The notes: a model not told the origin generated them from the letters alone. A stretch of 64,000 nt of DNA from Mesonia maritima (GCF_042433895.1 NZ_JBHLUA010000012.1:992001-1056000); one strand, 5' to 3'. Positions 16,367 to 24,742 are shown, counted from the stretch's first letter. Made by a program: numbers and translations.

Positions 16367-16598
16367 TCAGTAAAGACTTTGATTGAGCTAATATTTGTGA
16401 CTTACTATCAGATGTAAACCCACTATTCTCAGCTTTATCTAGTCTAGATTTTATCCAATCAATTTGAATTTGTTGTTTTCTTGCTTGCCTAATTAAGTCA
16501 TTAACAAGTTCACTTTTACTGGCATATTCTTTATTGTCAACTTGACTTTTCAACCAGTTATCATTTGGTTCCGTAAATGAAATACTCTGCCGTCCCAT
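16359..16598 (-). CDS. ParD-type antitoxin (CC2985 family)
   Basis: 79 residues. N-terminal ribbon-helix-helix region (RQSISFTEPNDNWLKSQVD, then YASKSELVNDLIRQAR), typical of type II antitoxins that bind DNA as dimers, and an acidic and polar C-terminal tail expected to wrap the toxin. First gene of the pair; a perfect palindrome sits 15 bases upstream of the start and overlaps the promoter, as expected for autoregulation. Confidence 0.9.
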   Translation of the reverse strand: MGRQSISFTEPNDNWLKSQVDNKEYASKSELVNDLIRQARKQQIQIDWIKSRLDKAENSGFTSDSKSQILAQSKSLLNG

Positions 16599-16612
16599 AA
16601 TGTTAATTTTGA

Positions 16613-16646
16613 TGTAAATTTACACCAAAAATGCATATTATCCAAA
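16613..16646 (-). promoter_or_regulatory. Promoter and operator of the toxin-antitoxin pair
   Basis: On the minus strand TTTG (complement of 16643-16646), 20 bases, then TAAATTTA (16615-16622, one mismatch to TAnnTTTG). The -7 box is inside a perfect 12-base palindrome TGTAAATTTACA (16613-16624). A ribbon-helix-helix antitoxin bound there would block its own promoter. Confidence 0.65.
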
Positions 16647-16681
16647 ACTTGTTCTTTTGGGTTAGATTCAAAATACTTTAA

Positions 16682-16860
16682 ACATTAAACATTTTATCCC
16701 CCCGTCCTATCGAAAATCCTGCGTAAAATTAATAGTGATGAAAGCGTAAAATTTTAGGCTGTGTGAGTGGAGCGATTTTCTGAATTTTATCAACAACTTA
16801 TATTCTTACGCTATTTTTAACTCCGGTCTACTTTTCATGAATGAAGCAAAATCAAGAAGA
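16682..16860. repeat. Direct repeat right of the toxin-antitoxin locus (head module)
   Basis: Same sequence and orientation as 15501-15680 with scattered changes, including ACATTAAAC, TATCGAAAAT, GCGTAAAATTAATAGTGATG and the CTTTTCATGAATG end. It runs into the first unit of the 215-bp tandem array. Confidence 0.8.
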
Positions 16861-17416
16861 ATGAAAACATTCCTTCTCAATACTTTTCCTTCCATTACCC
16901 TTACAGAAATCGAAATGAAAACAAAACGGCTGTCAGTTCGAGTGTTTTTTACGAAATGAAATGGAGTTAAAAATGTATCGAGAACAGGGTTGAAATTCCT
17001 AAGAGGATGACAAAAGAAGCCAAAGTTTTAGAACAACCCGGTCTACTTTTCATGAATGAAGCAAAATCAAGAACAATGAGAACATTCCTTCTCAATGCTA
17101 TTCCTTCCATTACCCTTACAGAAATCGAACTGAACACAAAACGGCTGTCAGTTCGAGTGTTTTTAACGAAATGCAATGGAGTTAAAAATGTATCGAGAAC
17201 AGGATTGAAATTCCTCAGAGGATGACAAAAGAAACCAAAGTTTTAGAACAACCCGGCCTACTTTTCATGAATGTAACAAAATCAAGAAGAATGAGAACAT
17301 TGCTTCTCAATACTTTTCCTTCCATTACCCTTACGGAAATCGAAATGAACACAAAACGGCTGTCAGTTCGAATGTTTTTAACGAAATGCAATGGAGTTAA
17401 AAATGTATCGAGAACC
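16825..17416. repeat. 215-bp tandem repeat, about 2.75 copies
   Basis: Units start at 16825, 17040 and 17255 (GGTCTACTTTTCATGAATG or GGCCTACTTTTCATGAATG), exactly 215 bases apart; the third stops after TATCGAGAAC at 17416. 215 is not a multiple of three and the open frames on both strands are only products of the repetition. Each unit carries GTCAGTTCGAGTG and TATCGAGAAC, the palindromic ends of a common flavobacterial intergenic element. The gap 16599-17449 contains nothing else apart from the promoter of the toxin-antitoxin pair. Confidence 0.93.
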
Positions 17417-17449
17417 ACTAACAGCTAATATTTTACCTCATAACCCTCC

Positions 17450-18358
17450 CTATTTATGTTTAAAATAACTCGGAGGTTTGCCATACTTCTTTTTAAAAGC
17501 CCGGGAAAAATGAGAAGCGCTTTTAAAGCCGTGATTATGAGCTACTACTTTAAGAGAAGTAGGAGTAAACTTAATCATGAGCATCGCCATTTCTAAGCGT
17601 TTTTCTAAGTGCAATTTAAAAACCGTAGTTTGGTATAATTCTTTAAACCCCGTTTTGAGTTTAAACTCATTTAAATGGAACTTCCGGGCAAGATTGTGAA
17701 GCGGAGGTAATTTACAATGTAAATTTTCCAAAACAAATTGATGTACCGCTCTTATTTTTTGAAAATCGGCTTGTAACTGGATGTTTGTATAAGAAGCAGC
17801 AGGGTCTTTTGCCACAGGGCTAAGCGGGCTTTCATGCTCATAAGCAATGGGTAACCCTCGAAAAAAGTAATAAGCATCTTCGCCATCCCATAGGCGATGG
17901 CAAAAACTCCAACAGGAAAGCGAATGTTTTTCTTGGGTCTGAAAACACAGTAAGGTTTTTAAGGAATTTTGAGGAGAGGTAGCGTTTAAATGGGTGCCGA
18001 TTTGTTCTTGCAGTTGTCGGTAAGCTCCTGTTGTCATATGCTTCGCCAAGGCTTGATGCAATAATTTTTCTTGTGGATAACCTAAGAGTTCTTGAAAATA
18101 GCGGTTGGTTCCGCAAATCTCAAACGACTCATTTAAAACGAACACAAAAGGACCGGTAATGTTACGTTCGTTAAATGAGCCCGAATACACAAAAAAATCA
18201 CCTAACTCTTCAGCAAGTAAATTTAAAAGGATTTCAAAATCTTGGATAGTGTCTTCATGATGTTCTATAGGTATACGGTGTGAAAAGTTCCCCTTGGCTA
18301 ATTCAAAAATCATAAGCCGTAAGTTTTCTAGCCGATATTCTTTTGAATTATAAGTCAT
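17450..18358 (-). CDS. PAS-domain AraC-family transcription regulator
   Basis: 302 residues. Central PAS-like domain (about 65-170: GPFVFVLNESFEICGTNRYFQELLGYPQEKLL) and C-terminal AraC double helix-turn-helix (about 205-302) with the second-helix signature LKVVAHNHGFKSASHFSRAFKKKYGKPPS. A one-component cytoplasmic regulator sensing something through PAS. Starts 11 bases inside the upstream gene, so the two are translated together. Transcribed away from the PLP synthase gene, which is an obvious target candidate. Confidence 0.88.
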   Translation of the reverse strand: MTYNSKEYRLENLRLMIFELAKGNFSHRIPIEHHEDTIQDFEILLNLLAEELGDFFVYSGSFNERNITGPFVFVLNESFEICGTNRYFQELLGYPQEKLLHQALAKHMTTGAYRQLQEQIGTHLNATSPQNSLKTLLCFQTQEKHSLSCWSFCHRLWDGEDAYYFFRGLPIAYEHESPLSPVAKDPAASYTNIQLQADFQKIRAVHQFVLENLHCKLPPLHNLARKFHLNEFKLKTGFKELYQTTVFKLHLEKRLEMAMLMIKFTPTSLKVVAHNHGFKSASHFSRAFKKKYGKPPSYFKHK

Positions 18359-18731
18359 GAATAAATTGGTTTAGGTAGGTTAAGGCTTCATCGCGTTGGG
18401 TGAAAATTGCGCTGGGAACTACTGGCTGATTAATGTTTTTAAAAAAACGGGTAAGCTCCTGCGTGCTATGCGGTTGTACCCAATACGCCACGGCTTTGAT
18501 TAATAAAGAGCCTTCTACAGCTAAATAATGACGGGCCTTTTTGGTGGGTAAACTTAACGCGCGGATATCACATAAGACCGGATAGGCTTGTTCACGCTGT
18601 AATTGTAACCGAGCAGCAACCAGCTGGCGGGCTACGTTTTCATCGAAACTCCCAATAGGTAAATAGGTGAAATACAGTATACCGTTACTAAGGAGCATTT
18701 CTGCGTAAGAATGCTTAAAAAAATTATGCAT
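18348..18731 (-). CDS. STAS/SpoIIAA-like small protein (DUF7793 type)
   Basis: 127 residues from the ATG at 18731; a TTG seven codons upstream is possible. Pattern of a small alpha/beta domain: YAEMLLSNGILYFTYLPIG, YPVLCDIRALS, EGSLLIKAVAYWV, PVVPSAIFTQRDEALTYL. The last motifs match a flavobacterial family I know as DUF7793, resembling STAS-type regulatory domains. Overlaps the AraC gene by 11 bases, so it may modulate that regulator by binding. Function unproven. Confidence 0.65.
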   Translation of the reverse strand: MHNFFKHSYAEMLLSNGILYFTYLPIGSFDENVARQLVAARLQLQREQAYPVLCDIRALSLPTKKARHYLAVEGSLLIKAVAYWVQPHSTQELTRFFKNINQPVVPSAIFTQRDEALTYLNQFIHDL

Positions 18732-18969
18732 GCGGAGGACTTTACCAACCAAATTACAAAGAATTATTTGGTTTAATAGGTAAAGGAGCTCCGGTAACCC
18801 GTAAATATCATCGATAAAGGCTTGTTTTTGTATTGAAGTTTGCCTCGTGCGGATTAAAATTTGATTCTAAGGGATTTTATGCTACAGACGTATAGGGATC
18901 TCCTAAAAAATGAAAATCATTTTTATAGCTTCAAGTATTAAAATTGTTAAATCACTTAAAATTCCGCTT

Positions 18970-21378
18970 ATGGCTCAGATTAAACACAATCATTTTTTAG
19001 ACACGGTCGATCGTGTTTTTAGTCACGCAAAAGACTGTAATATTTTACATTTACAAGCTGAAGGAACGTACTTTGATGGACGTTTTATTGAAATTAAAGG
19101 AAAAAAATTATACCATTTTGGAACCACCGGGTATTTAGGACTGGAACAGGACCCTCGCTTAAAGAAAGGAGCTATTGATGCTATTCGCAATTATGGAACG
19201 CAATACCCCTTATCGAAATCTTATATCGCGCATCCGTTATACCAAGAACTGGAAGGTTTAATTGAGCAGTTGTACGAACAGCCGGTAATTATTGCCAAAA
19301 ATGCTACCCTGGCACATATGGCGGCACTTCCTGTATTAGTAGGCGATCGTGATATGATCATTTTAGATCATCAGGTGCATTGGAGTGTGCAAGATGCTGC
19401 CAAACGTTTAAAACTACGCGGGGTGAAAATTGTGCTATTGCGTCATAATCGATTAGACCTGTTGGAAGAAAAAATTAAGGAGTGGGGGTCTAAAGCGGAA
19501 CATATTTGGTATATGGCCGATGGCGTATATTCGATGTATGGCGATTTTGCGCCCGTAAAACAGTTACAGAACTTGGCTGAAAAATACCCGCAATTACGCT
19601 TATATTTTGACGATGTACACGGAATGAGCTGGGCAGGAAGCAAAGGCAGAGGCTATGTATTTCAAGAAATGGGCAGGGTGCCGAAACATAGTGTGATTAT
19701 AGGAACGCTGAGTAAAACCTTTGGAGCAAATGGATCGCTTATTATTTGTGGTGATCCACAATGGCATGAGAAAATTAAGAATTTTGGAGGCTCACTAACA
19801 TTTTCCGCTCAATTAGATCCGGCTTCTGTAGGAGCTGCCATTGCTTCCGCAAAGATTCACCTTTCTAAGGAAATAGAAGCGATGCAGAAAGCGCTGCAAA
19901 GTAAAGTACATTATTTTAATCGGCTTATTGAAGAAGCACATCTTCCTTTAGTGGCGCATAATAATTCTCCGGTGTATTTTCTCGCTACCGGGATACCCGA
20001 AACAGGATATACGCTTACACAAGCCTTACTTAAAGAAGGTTTTTATGTGAACATGGGGTTATTTCCGGCGGTTCCTTCTAAGAATACGGGGTTACGAATT
20101 ACCTTATCCAAGCATAATCAAAAAGAAGAAATCTATGCCTTGGTGCAGGCACTAAAATCACTTTATCCAAAAGTAATGAAAGCTACCGGCAATAGTTTTG
20201 TGCAATTGCGAGCAGCGTTTCAGCAGGATTTTTATGGATTAAAAGAAATCTCTTCTACTGTTTCGGAGGACGTAAATTGTCAACGAGTTGAAAGCATTCA
20301 AGACATTGCACCAGAAGAATGGAATACGCATATGAAGGGGAAGGGGATATTAGATTGGAACGGACTAAAATTTACGGAAGAAGCCTTTAAAGAATCAACC
20401 ACTGCTCACGAGGCATGGCAGTTTTTTTATTTCCGTATGGTAGATGCTGAAAATGAACTAATCGTTTTGGCAGCTTTTAGTCTTAGCCGATGGAAAGATG
20501 ATGTGTTAGCCCCTGAGTCGCTTTCTAAGCAGATAGAAGAACACCGAAAAAAAGATCCGTTTTGGCGCAGCTCTCCTGTATTAAGCTTGGGTTCCTTGTT
20601 CTCTGATGGATTGCCTTTTTATTGCAATACCAAACATAGCGCTTATAAAAAAGCGATGCGCATGCTTTTTCAACAACTGGATACCTTAGCGCGTAAGCAT
20701 AAAGTCGCTCAAATTGTTTGGCGGGATTTTCCTTTTAACAATAGTTGGGAGGCTTACTTTCTCAAACAAGGCTATATCCCGATAGCCATGCCGGAAGTCG
20801 CTCTTGTAGAAAAAATGACATGGAAAAACAGAAATGGTTTTTTACAAACCTTATCGTCACGTTCAAGAAAGCATTTTAAAAAGGATATTCTACCATACCA
20901 AGACTTGGTAAACGTACAAGTGGAAGAAAAGGTAACAGCGGTAAGGTTGGGCGCCTTTTATGAACTTTTTACCGCCGTGCATCAGCGCAATAAGGGTTTA
21001 AATACTTTTCGATACCCTATTGCTGTTTTTAAAAAAATGAATAGCTCCCCACAATGGGAATTTATCGTCATTTCTACAAATAATAGGGCAGAAGAGATCC
21101 TGTTAGGGGTAATGTTTTGTTATAAAAGCGAACAGGAAATATATGTGCCCAGCCTTATTGGGATTAATTATACCCATAACCAAACCTATGCGACTTATCG
21201 ACAATTGTTATTTGAAAGTCTGCAACAAGCCAAGCGTTTAGGCTTTAAAAAAGTAGACTGGGGGATTAGTGCCAATTTCGAAAAACGAAAACTGGGCGCG
21301 CAATTATACCCGCAAAAGGCCTATATAAAAGCGGAAAATAATTTTTTAATGGATGAATTGGAAACCCAGGTGGGATAA
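18970..21378 (+). CDS. PLP-dependent alpha-oxoamine synthase-like protein fused to a GNAT-type domain
   Basis: 802 residues from ATG 18970; the frame opens at 18910, but relatives begin MAKIKHN and here MAQIKHNHFLDTV. N-terminal two-thirds of the half protein (about 25-415) is fold-type I PLP enzyme of the KBL/SPT/AONS group: GTTGYLGLEQDPRLK, aspartate in YFDDVHGMSW, PLP lysine 249 in GTLSKTFGANGS. The C-terminal half (about 430-790) resembles a GNAT/FemX-type acyltransferase (RSRKHFKKDILPY, GFKKVDWGISANFEKRKLG). KBL-type enzymes condense an amino acid with an acyl-CoA, so the second domain may further acylate the product. Substrate unknown. Faces away from the AraC pair and is followed 18 bases later by the RteC gene. 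Confidence 0.85.
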   Translation: MAQIKHNHFLDTVDRVFSHAKDCNILHLQAEGTYFDGRFIEIKGKKLYHFGTTGYLGLEQDPRLKKGAIDAIRNYGTQYPLSKSYIAHPLYQELEGLIEQLYEQPVIIAKNATLAHMAALPVLVGDRDMIILDHQVHWSVQDAAKRLKLRGVKIVLLRHNRLDLLEEKIKEWGSKAEHIWYMADGVYSMYGDFAPVKQLQNLAEKYPQLRLYFDDVHGMSWAGSKGRGYVFQEMGRVPKHSVIIGTLSKTFGANGSLIICGDPQWHEKIKNFGGSLTFSAQLDPASVGAAIASAKIHLSKEIEAMQKALQSKVHYFNRLIEEAHLPLVAHNNSPVYFLATGIPETGYTLTQALLKEGFYVNMGLFPAVPSKNTGLRITLSKHNQKEEIYALVQALKSLYPKVMKATGNSFVQLRAAFQQDFYGLKEISSTVSEDVNCQRVESIQDIAPEEWNTHMKGKGILDWNGLKFTEEAFKESTTAHEAWQFFYFRMVDAENELIVLAAFSLSRWKDDVLAPESLSKQIEEHRKKDPFWRSSPVLSLGSLFSDGLPFYCNTKHSAYKKAMRMLFQQLDTLARKHKVAQIVWRDFPFNNSWEAYFLKQGYIPIAMPEVALVEKMTWKNRNGFLQTLSSRSRKHFKKDILPYQDLVNVQVEEKVTAVRLGAFYELFTAVHQRNKGLNTFRYPIAVFKKMNSSPQWEFIVISTNNRAEEILLGVMFCYKSEQEIYVPSLIGINYTHNQTYATYRQLLFESLQQAKRLGFKKVDWGISANFEKRKLGAQLYPQKAYIKAENNFLMDELETQVG

Positions 21379-21396
21379 ATTTAACAGCAGAAAAAT

Positions 21397-22230
21397 ATGA
21401 AAAGGGCAGAACAATTCATTAAAAACTTTCAAGAACAAGTTGCTTGCCTAAAGCAAAAAAGATTAACTCCTAGCACGTTAGCCTTAAAAGGAATTTACCT
21501 GAGTAAGCGAACCTTAACGCAGCTCAAAAAATGGAATGAAGAGAAAGAGTTTGAAGCGGTGACCGATGAGGTGCATTTTTTTAAGAATTTGAAACCCGTC
21601 CCGATGAGCTATTTAATTTTCTTTACGGAAATGCGAATGTGCGAACTTCGAAAGCCCAAAGCTGGTTTACAGTTTCAGACTTCTTTTTTTAAAAAGGAAT
21701 TGAAAACCATCAATAAATTCTTTTACCGTTATTCAGAATTTTCTAACTATATGGAAACGGAACAGTCCTATTTAGACCAGCAGTTTTTTTCGAAAACGCC
21801 ACACGCTACCGAGCTAATACGCCCTTTGATTAATTATACACAGTTTTCAGAATTTGAAACTTCACACGATCTGTTATGGGCAAAGATAAAAGCCATGCAT
21901 AAGTTGATTGATTATATTAAGCATGCCTTGGAAAACCTGCACAAAGAAAAATTCCCCATAGAAGGGGAGCAGGCTTATAACCTAAAATGGACAGCCTCGA
22001 AAGTAGCCATGACCGAATTGGTCTATGCCTTGTATTCCGCCCAAGCGGTAAACAGCGGAAAAGCCGACTTGAAAGAAATTGCCGGGGCATTTCAAAATAT
22101 ATTTCAAATCGATTTAGGAGATCTCTACCATACCTATGGAGAAATACGAGCTAGAAAAATGGAGCACACTAAGTTTATAGATCATCTTAAAATAGCGCTC
22201 CAACAACGCATGTACGAAGCCGATGAGTAG
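21397..22230 (+). CDS. RteC-domain protein
   Basis: 277 residues, all helical, usual RteC length. The C terminus DLYHTYGEIRARKMEHTKF followed by LKIALQQRM matches the RteC signature (IRxRK, TKFLDxLKxAL). In Bacteroides RteC activates excision of the conjugative transposon CTnDOT; chromosomal relatives in Flavobacteria have no known role. Here no integrase or transfer gene is visible; the gene shares a transcript with the PLP synthase and ends in a terminator, so it may be a local regulator. Confidence 0.8.
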   Translation: MKRAEQFIKNFQEQVACLKQKRLTPSTLALKGIYLSKRTLTQLKKWNEEKEFEAVTDEVHFFKNLKPVPMSYLIFFTEMRMCELRKPKAGLQFQTSFFKKELKTINKFFYRYSEFSNYMETEQSYLDQQFFSKTPHATELIRPLINYTQFSEFETSHDLLWAKIKAMHKLIDYIKHALENLHKEKFPIEGEQAYNLKWTASKVAMTELVYALYSAQAVNSGKADLKEIAGAFQNIFQIDLGDLYHTYGEIRARKMEHTKFIDHLKIALQQRMYEADE

Positions 22231-22262
22231 CATTTCTCTCTCTGAAAGAAGTAACACCCCCG

Positions 22263-22292
22263 CGAAAACCTATAGCCGGTTTTCGTTTTTTT
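22263..22292 (+). terminator. Terminator after the rteC-like gene
   Basis: CGAAAACC (22263-22270) pairs with GGTTTTCG (22278-22285), followed by a run of seven T. Good intrinsic terminator for the PLP synthase-RteC transcript. Confidence 0.85.
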
Positions 22293-22317
22293 ACGAGCTA
22301 AGTTATCTAAAAGCCTA

Positions 22318-22411
22318 GGCAAACCCCTAGTGAGTCCACGGTAGATCGAGACCCGCGCGAGGGCCTAGCTACTTATCTCCAGCATAAAGTGGGAGCATAG
22401 TGGACTTAGCC
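22318..22411 (+). ncRNA. Structured RNA candidate or mRNA leader before the paralogue module
   Basis: A GC-rich island in the gap between terminator and next gene. Closing stem AGTCCAC (22333-22339) / GTGGACT (22400-22406), extendable by CTA/TAG across a bulge; inside, GTAG (22341-22344) / CTAC (22369-22372) with CCC/GGG (22352-22354, 22361-22363) and a separate hairpin CTCC (22377-22380) / GGAG (22392-22395). This gives a three-way junction. It lacks a T-arm consensus and is not a tRNA. It ends 42 bases before a start codon, so it could be a cis-acting leader. Confidence 0.35.
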
Positions 22412-22453
22412 TATTAATAATCATAAAACAGCAACTTTAAAACCATTGATATT

Positions 22454-23197
22454 ATGGCATATTTAAACGAAAAGAACCAATTAGTCGGAAGGGTAGGCAA
22501 TTTGATTTTCCGTATTGTAAAAGGGAAAGTTATCGTACAGGCTAGACCCGATTATACCCAATTAAAGCAAACCAAATCTACCCAAAAATCAGCCTTAGAT
22601 TTTGGAACAGCCTCGAAAATTACCAACAAATTAAATTCTGGTTTACAAGAAATAGTTCAAGCCTACCATAGTCCGGAGATGTATAACCGAATGCGAAGCA
22701 AAATTCTTCAAGCTATGCGAACCCATACGGCATTACCCTTAGGAGAAAAGAATTTATGGGAAGGCACTCCTGAATTGTTGGAGGGTTTCGAGTTTAATCG
22801 TGAAAGTCAGTATAAAGATTTTTCTGATTTGTGGTTGGTCAACTGGCAAGTAGATGCGCAAAACAAAATCCATTTTACACAAAAGTCTTTTATACCAAGA
22901 ACTCAACTTCATTGGTTGCCTTATACGGGGAGGATAGGAATAGGGTATTGGATTGGTGCCTTTCAACAAAAAGATTATAAACCTTGTCAACAACAGTTGC
23001 TTACCTTAGAGGTATCTCCCAATTACACCGAAGTACCTGTTCATAATTTTGTAAGTACTTCTTTCCCTTCTAATACGCTTATTATCGTTATCACAACTTT
23101 ACTTTATTATAAGCAAGATCCGGTGCTTGGTGATATTTTGCTTAACCATAAGCAATGCCACCCTGCACGAATTTTGAAAGTATTTAAAGTGGAGTAG
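22454..23197 (+). CDS. Unknown protein, paralogue 1 (DUF6266-like)
   Basis: 247 residues without signal peptide or membrane helix. N terminus NEKNQLVGRVGNLIFRIVKGKVIVQARPD, then TKSTQKSALDFGTASKITNK and a central GFEFNRESQ. The layout, a VGN start, K-x-x-S-x-x-DFG and a FEFN motif, recalls DUF6266, a family of flavobacterial proteins without known role. It shares the same plan with the gene at 23578 (GFEFN, DFG/EFATA helices), so the two are distant paralogues. First gene after the structured leader. Confidence 0.6.
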   Translation: MAYLNEKNQLVGRVGNLIFRIVKGKVIVQARPDYTQLKQTKSTQKSALDFGTASKITNKLNSGLQEIVQAYHSPEMYNRMRSKILQAMRTHTALPLGEKNLWEGTPELLEGFEFNRESQYKDFSDLWLVNWQVDAQNKIHFTQKSFIPRTQLHWLPYTGRIGIGYWIGAFQQKDYKPCQQQLLTLEVSPNYTEVPVHNFVSTSFPSNTLIIVITTLLYYKQDPVLGDILLNHKQCHPARILKVFKVE

Positions 23198-23483
23198 TAT
23201 AAAGGATATATTGAATAAATCTTGGTTAATGTTGGAAGATAAAAATTTATTATTATGGGTAACTCAGTACGCTTAATTCTGCACACTACATTATTCACGA
23301 CTACCGCTTATCGCATAAAGCAATAATACCTTAGGGGTAATTTAAATATCGGTTTTTTGATTTCAGCTAACCGCTAACTCGAACGATTTATTTAAAATAG
23401 AAATGTTAATGCACTGTTAAATCTATACCCCGGTTGTTCCCCCCTTGTGAAATGAAAGAACAAGAAGCGCTCATTTTTGGCCT

Positions 23484-23515
23484 ATAAATCTTTTACACGA
23501 TGCATCGAGATTTAT
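23484..23515 (+). promoter_or_regulatory. Leader hairpin before paralogue 2
   Basis: Perfect 8-bp stem ATAAATCT (23484-23491) / AGATTTAT (23508-23515), extendable by CCT/AGG, with GATGCATC in the loop, about 60 bases before the next gene. The gap 23198-23577 otherwise shows no gene; a weaker inverted repeat TTGTTC/GAACAA lies just upstream near 23427-23464. Confidence 0.35.
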
Positions 23516-23577
23516 GAGGTTTGAGAGAATGAACCTGCTAATCATTCTAATTTTTTCATTAGTTAAATTTTATTATT

Positions 23578-24333
23578 ATGGCCGAACAATCAGGCATTAT
23601 CAAATTAAAGGGAACGCTAGGAGGCATCTCTTTTTACAAAACCAGCGATGGGTATTTAGCACGCGAAAAAGGAGGGGTGAGTGCCCAACGTATTGCTACC
23701 GACCCTGTATTTCAGCGAACCCGGGAAAACAACGCGGAGTTTGCTACCGCCGGAAAAGCCGGCAAATTAATGCGTAACTCAATACAAGTACTACTACAGA
23801 ACGCAAAAGATCGGCGTTGTGTAGGGCGTCTAACCCGAGCGTTATTAAGCGTTATCAAATCAGATACGGTAAATATACGAGGTGAACGCAACGTGCAAGA
23901 GGGCAATATGCAATTAATTAACGGTTTTGAATTTAATCAAAACGGGAAGTTGGGTTCTACCTTTTTTACTCCTTTTGTATGCGCGTTAGATCGAACCACA
24001 GGAGAGCTTAGCGTAGCTATAAGCAGTTACCAAGCAGCCGTAAGAATTGCAGCTCCCGGAGGCACTACCCACTACCGGTTAAGTCTTGCCGGAGTAGAAC
24101 TGGATTTCGAAGAGAGTAGTTTTAATTTTGGAATGGAACAGACTACTATTTTACCACATTCCACAACAGCACAAGCGGCGAGTACGTTAACGGCAGCGTT
24201 AACGACCGATAGTACATTACCGGTTGTAGGTGTACTAGGCGTGGAGTTTTTTCAAGAAGTTAATGGCGAAATGTACCCGCTTAAAAACGGTGCTTTCAAC
24301 TGCTTGGCAATAACTTTAGTAGATCAAGTATAG
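23578..24333 (+). CDS. Unknown protein, paralogue 2
   Basis: 251 residues, soluble. N terminus GIIKLKGTLGGISFYKTSDGYLA with ARxKGGV and RTRENNAEFATAGKAGKLMRN, a helical middle, then INGFEFNQNGKL and a beta-rich C terminus with a Thr/Ala-rich stretch (TTAQAASTLTAALTTDSTLP). Proteins with this start are common in Flavobacteriaceae, usually near DUF5675 genes. Shares plan and the FEFN motif with the gene at 22454. One base separates it from the DUF5675 gene. Confidence 0.65.
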   Translation: MAEQSGIIKLKGTLGGISFYKTSDGYLAREKGGVSAQRIATDPVFQRTRENNAEFATAGKAGKLMRNSIQVLLQNAKDRRCVGRLTRALLSVIKSDTVNIRGERNVQEGNMQLINGFEFNQNGKLGSTFFTPFVCALDRTTGELSVAISSYQAAVRIAAPGGTTHYRLSLAGVELDFEESSFNFGMEQTTILPHSTTAQAASTLTAALTTDSTLPVVGVLGVEFFQEVNGEMYPLKNGAFNCLAITLVDQV

Positions 24334-24334
24334 T

Positions 24335-24730
24335 ATGGAACTGGTATTAAAACGAAGTTATTTCAAAAAGGGATCAAATGGGTCCCTCTTTATAAAAGGA
24401 AAGCTGTTGTGCCATTGCATTGAACTTCCTTGGAAAAATAATAAGCGATCACACTCGTGTATTCCTGAAGGGAAGTACCGGTTAAAACTTCGGTATAGCC
24501 CAAAGTTTAAATGGCATTTTCATGTGCTGGGGGTACCTAATCGGTCTTTTATTTTATTTCATCCTGCTAATAACGCTTTACGCGAATTACGGGGTTGTAT
24601 AGCGCCGGTAAAACGCTTGAGTGGTCCAGGGAAGGGATTGGATTCCAGGGTAGCTTTTCAGCAATTGAAACAACAGGTGTATCCCGCTCTTAAGCGTAAA
24701 GAACCTGTGTTTCTAATTATTAATTCTTAA
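24335..24730 (+). CDS. DUF5675 family protein
   Basis: 131 residues. Motif order SNGSLFIKGKLLCHCIELPW, CIPEGKYRLKLRYSPKF, FHPANNALRELRGCIAPV and a Cys-Ile-Ala-Pro core match DUF5675, whose members also occur in phage and tail-like gene sets; biochemical role unknown. Start codon follows the stop of paralogue 2 by one base. Contains four cysteines, two of them in CHC, so metal binding is conceivable. Confidence 0.75.
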   Translation: MELVLKRSYFKKGSNGSLFIKGKLLCHCIELPWKNNKRSHSCIPEGKYRLKLRYSPKFKWHFHVLGVPNRSFILFHPANNALRELRGCIAPVKRLSGPGKGLDSRVAFQQLKQQVYPALKRKEPVFLIINS

Positions 24731-24742
24731 AAACAATAGCTT

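Noticed and set aside
16967..17428. Four overlapping frames of 67-72 codons on both strands
   Set aside because: They are produced by the 215-bp tandem repeat; same peptide seen in both strands and no start signals.
18910..18969. N-terminal extension of the PLP synthase
   Set aside because: Hydrophobic MKIIFIASSI stretch is not shared by the family start (MAxIKHN); the ATG at 18970 is preferred.
22318..22411. tRNA-like cloverleaf
   Set aside because: Closing stem of 7 bp suggests a tRNA, but there is no T-arm consensus, no CCA and arm sizes are wrong.
23255..23326. 23-codon frame preceded by the same TTATTATT leader as the gene at 23578
   Set aside because: Too short and without any family or structural sign; kept only as a curiosity.
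23514..23777. 87-codon frame overlapping the start of paralogue 2
   Set aside because: Different frame from the well-supported gene at 23578, no family features.
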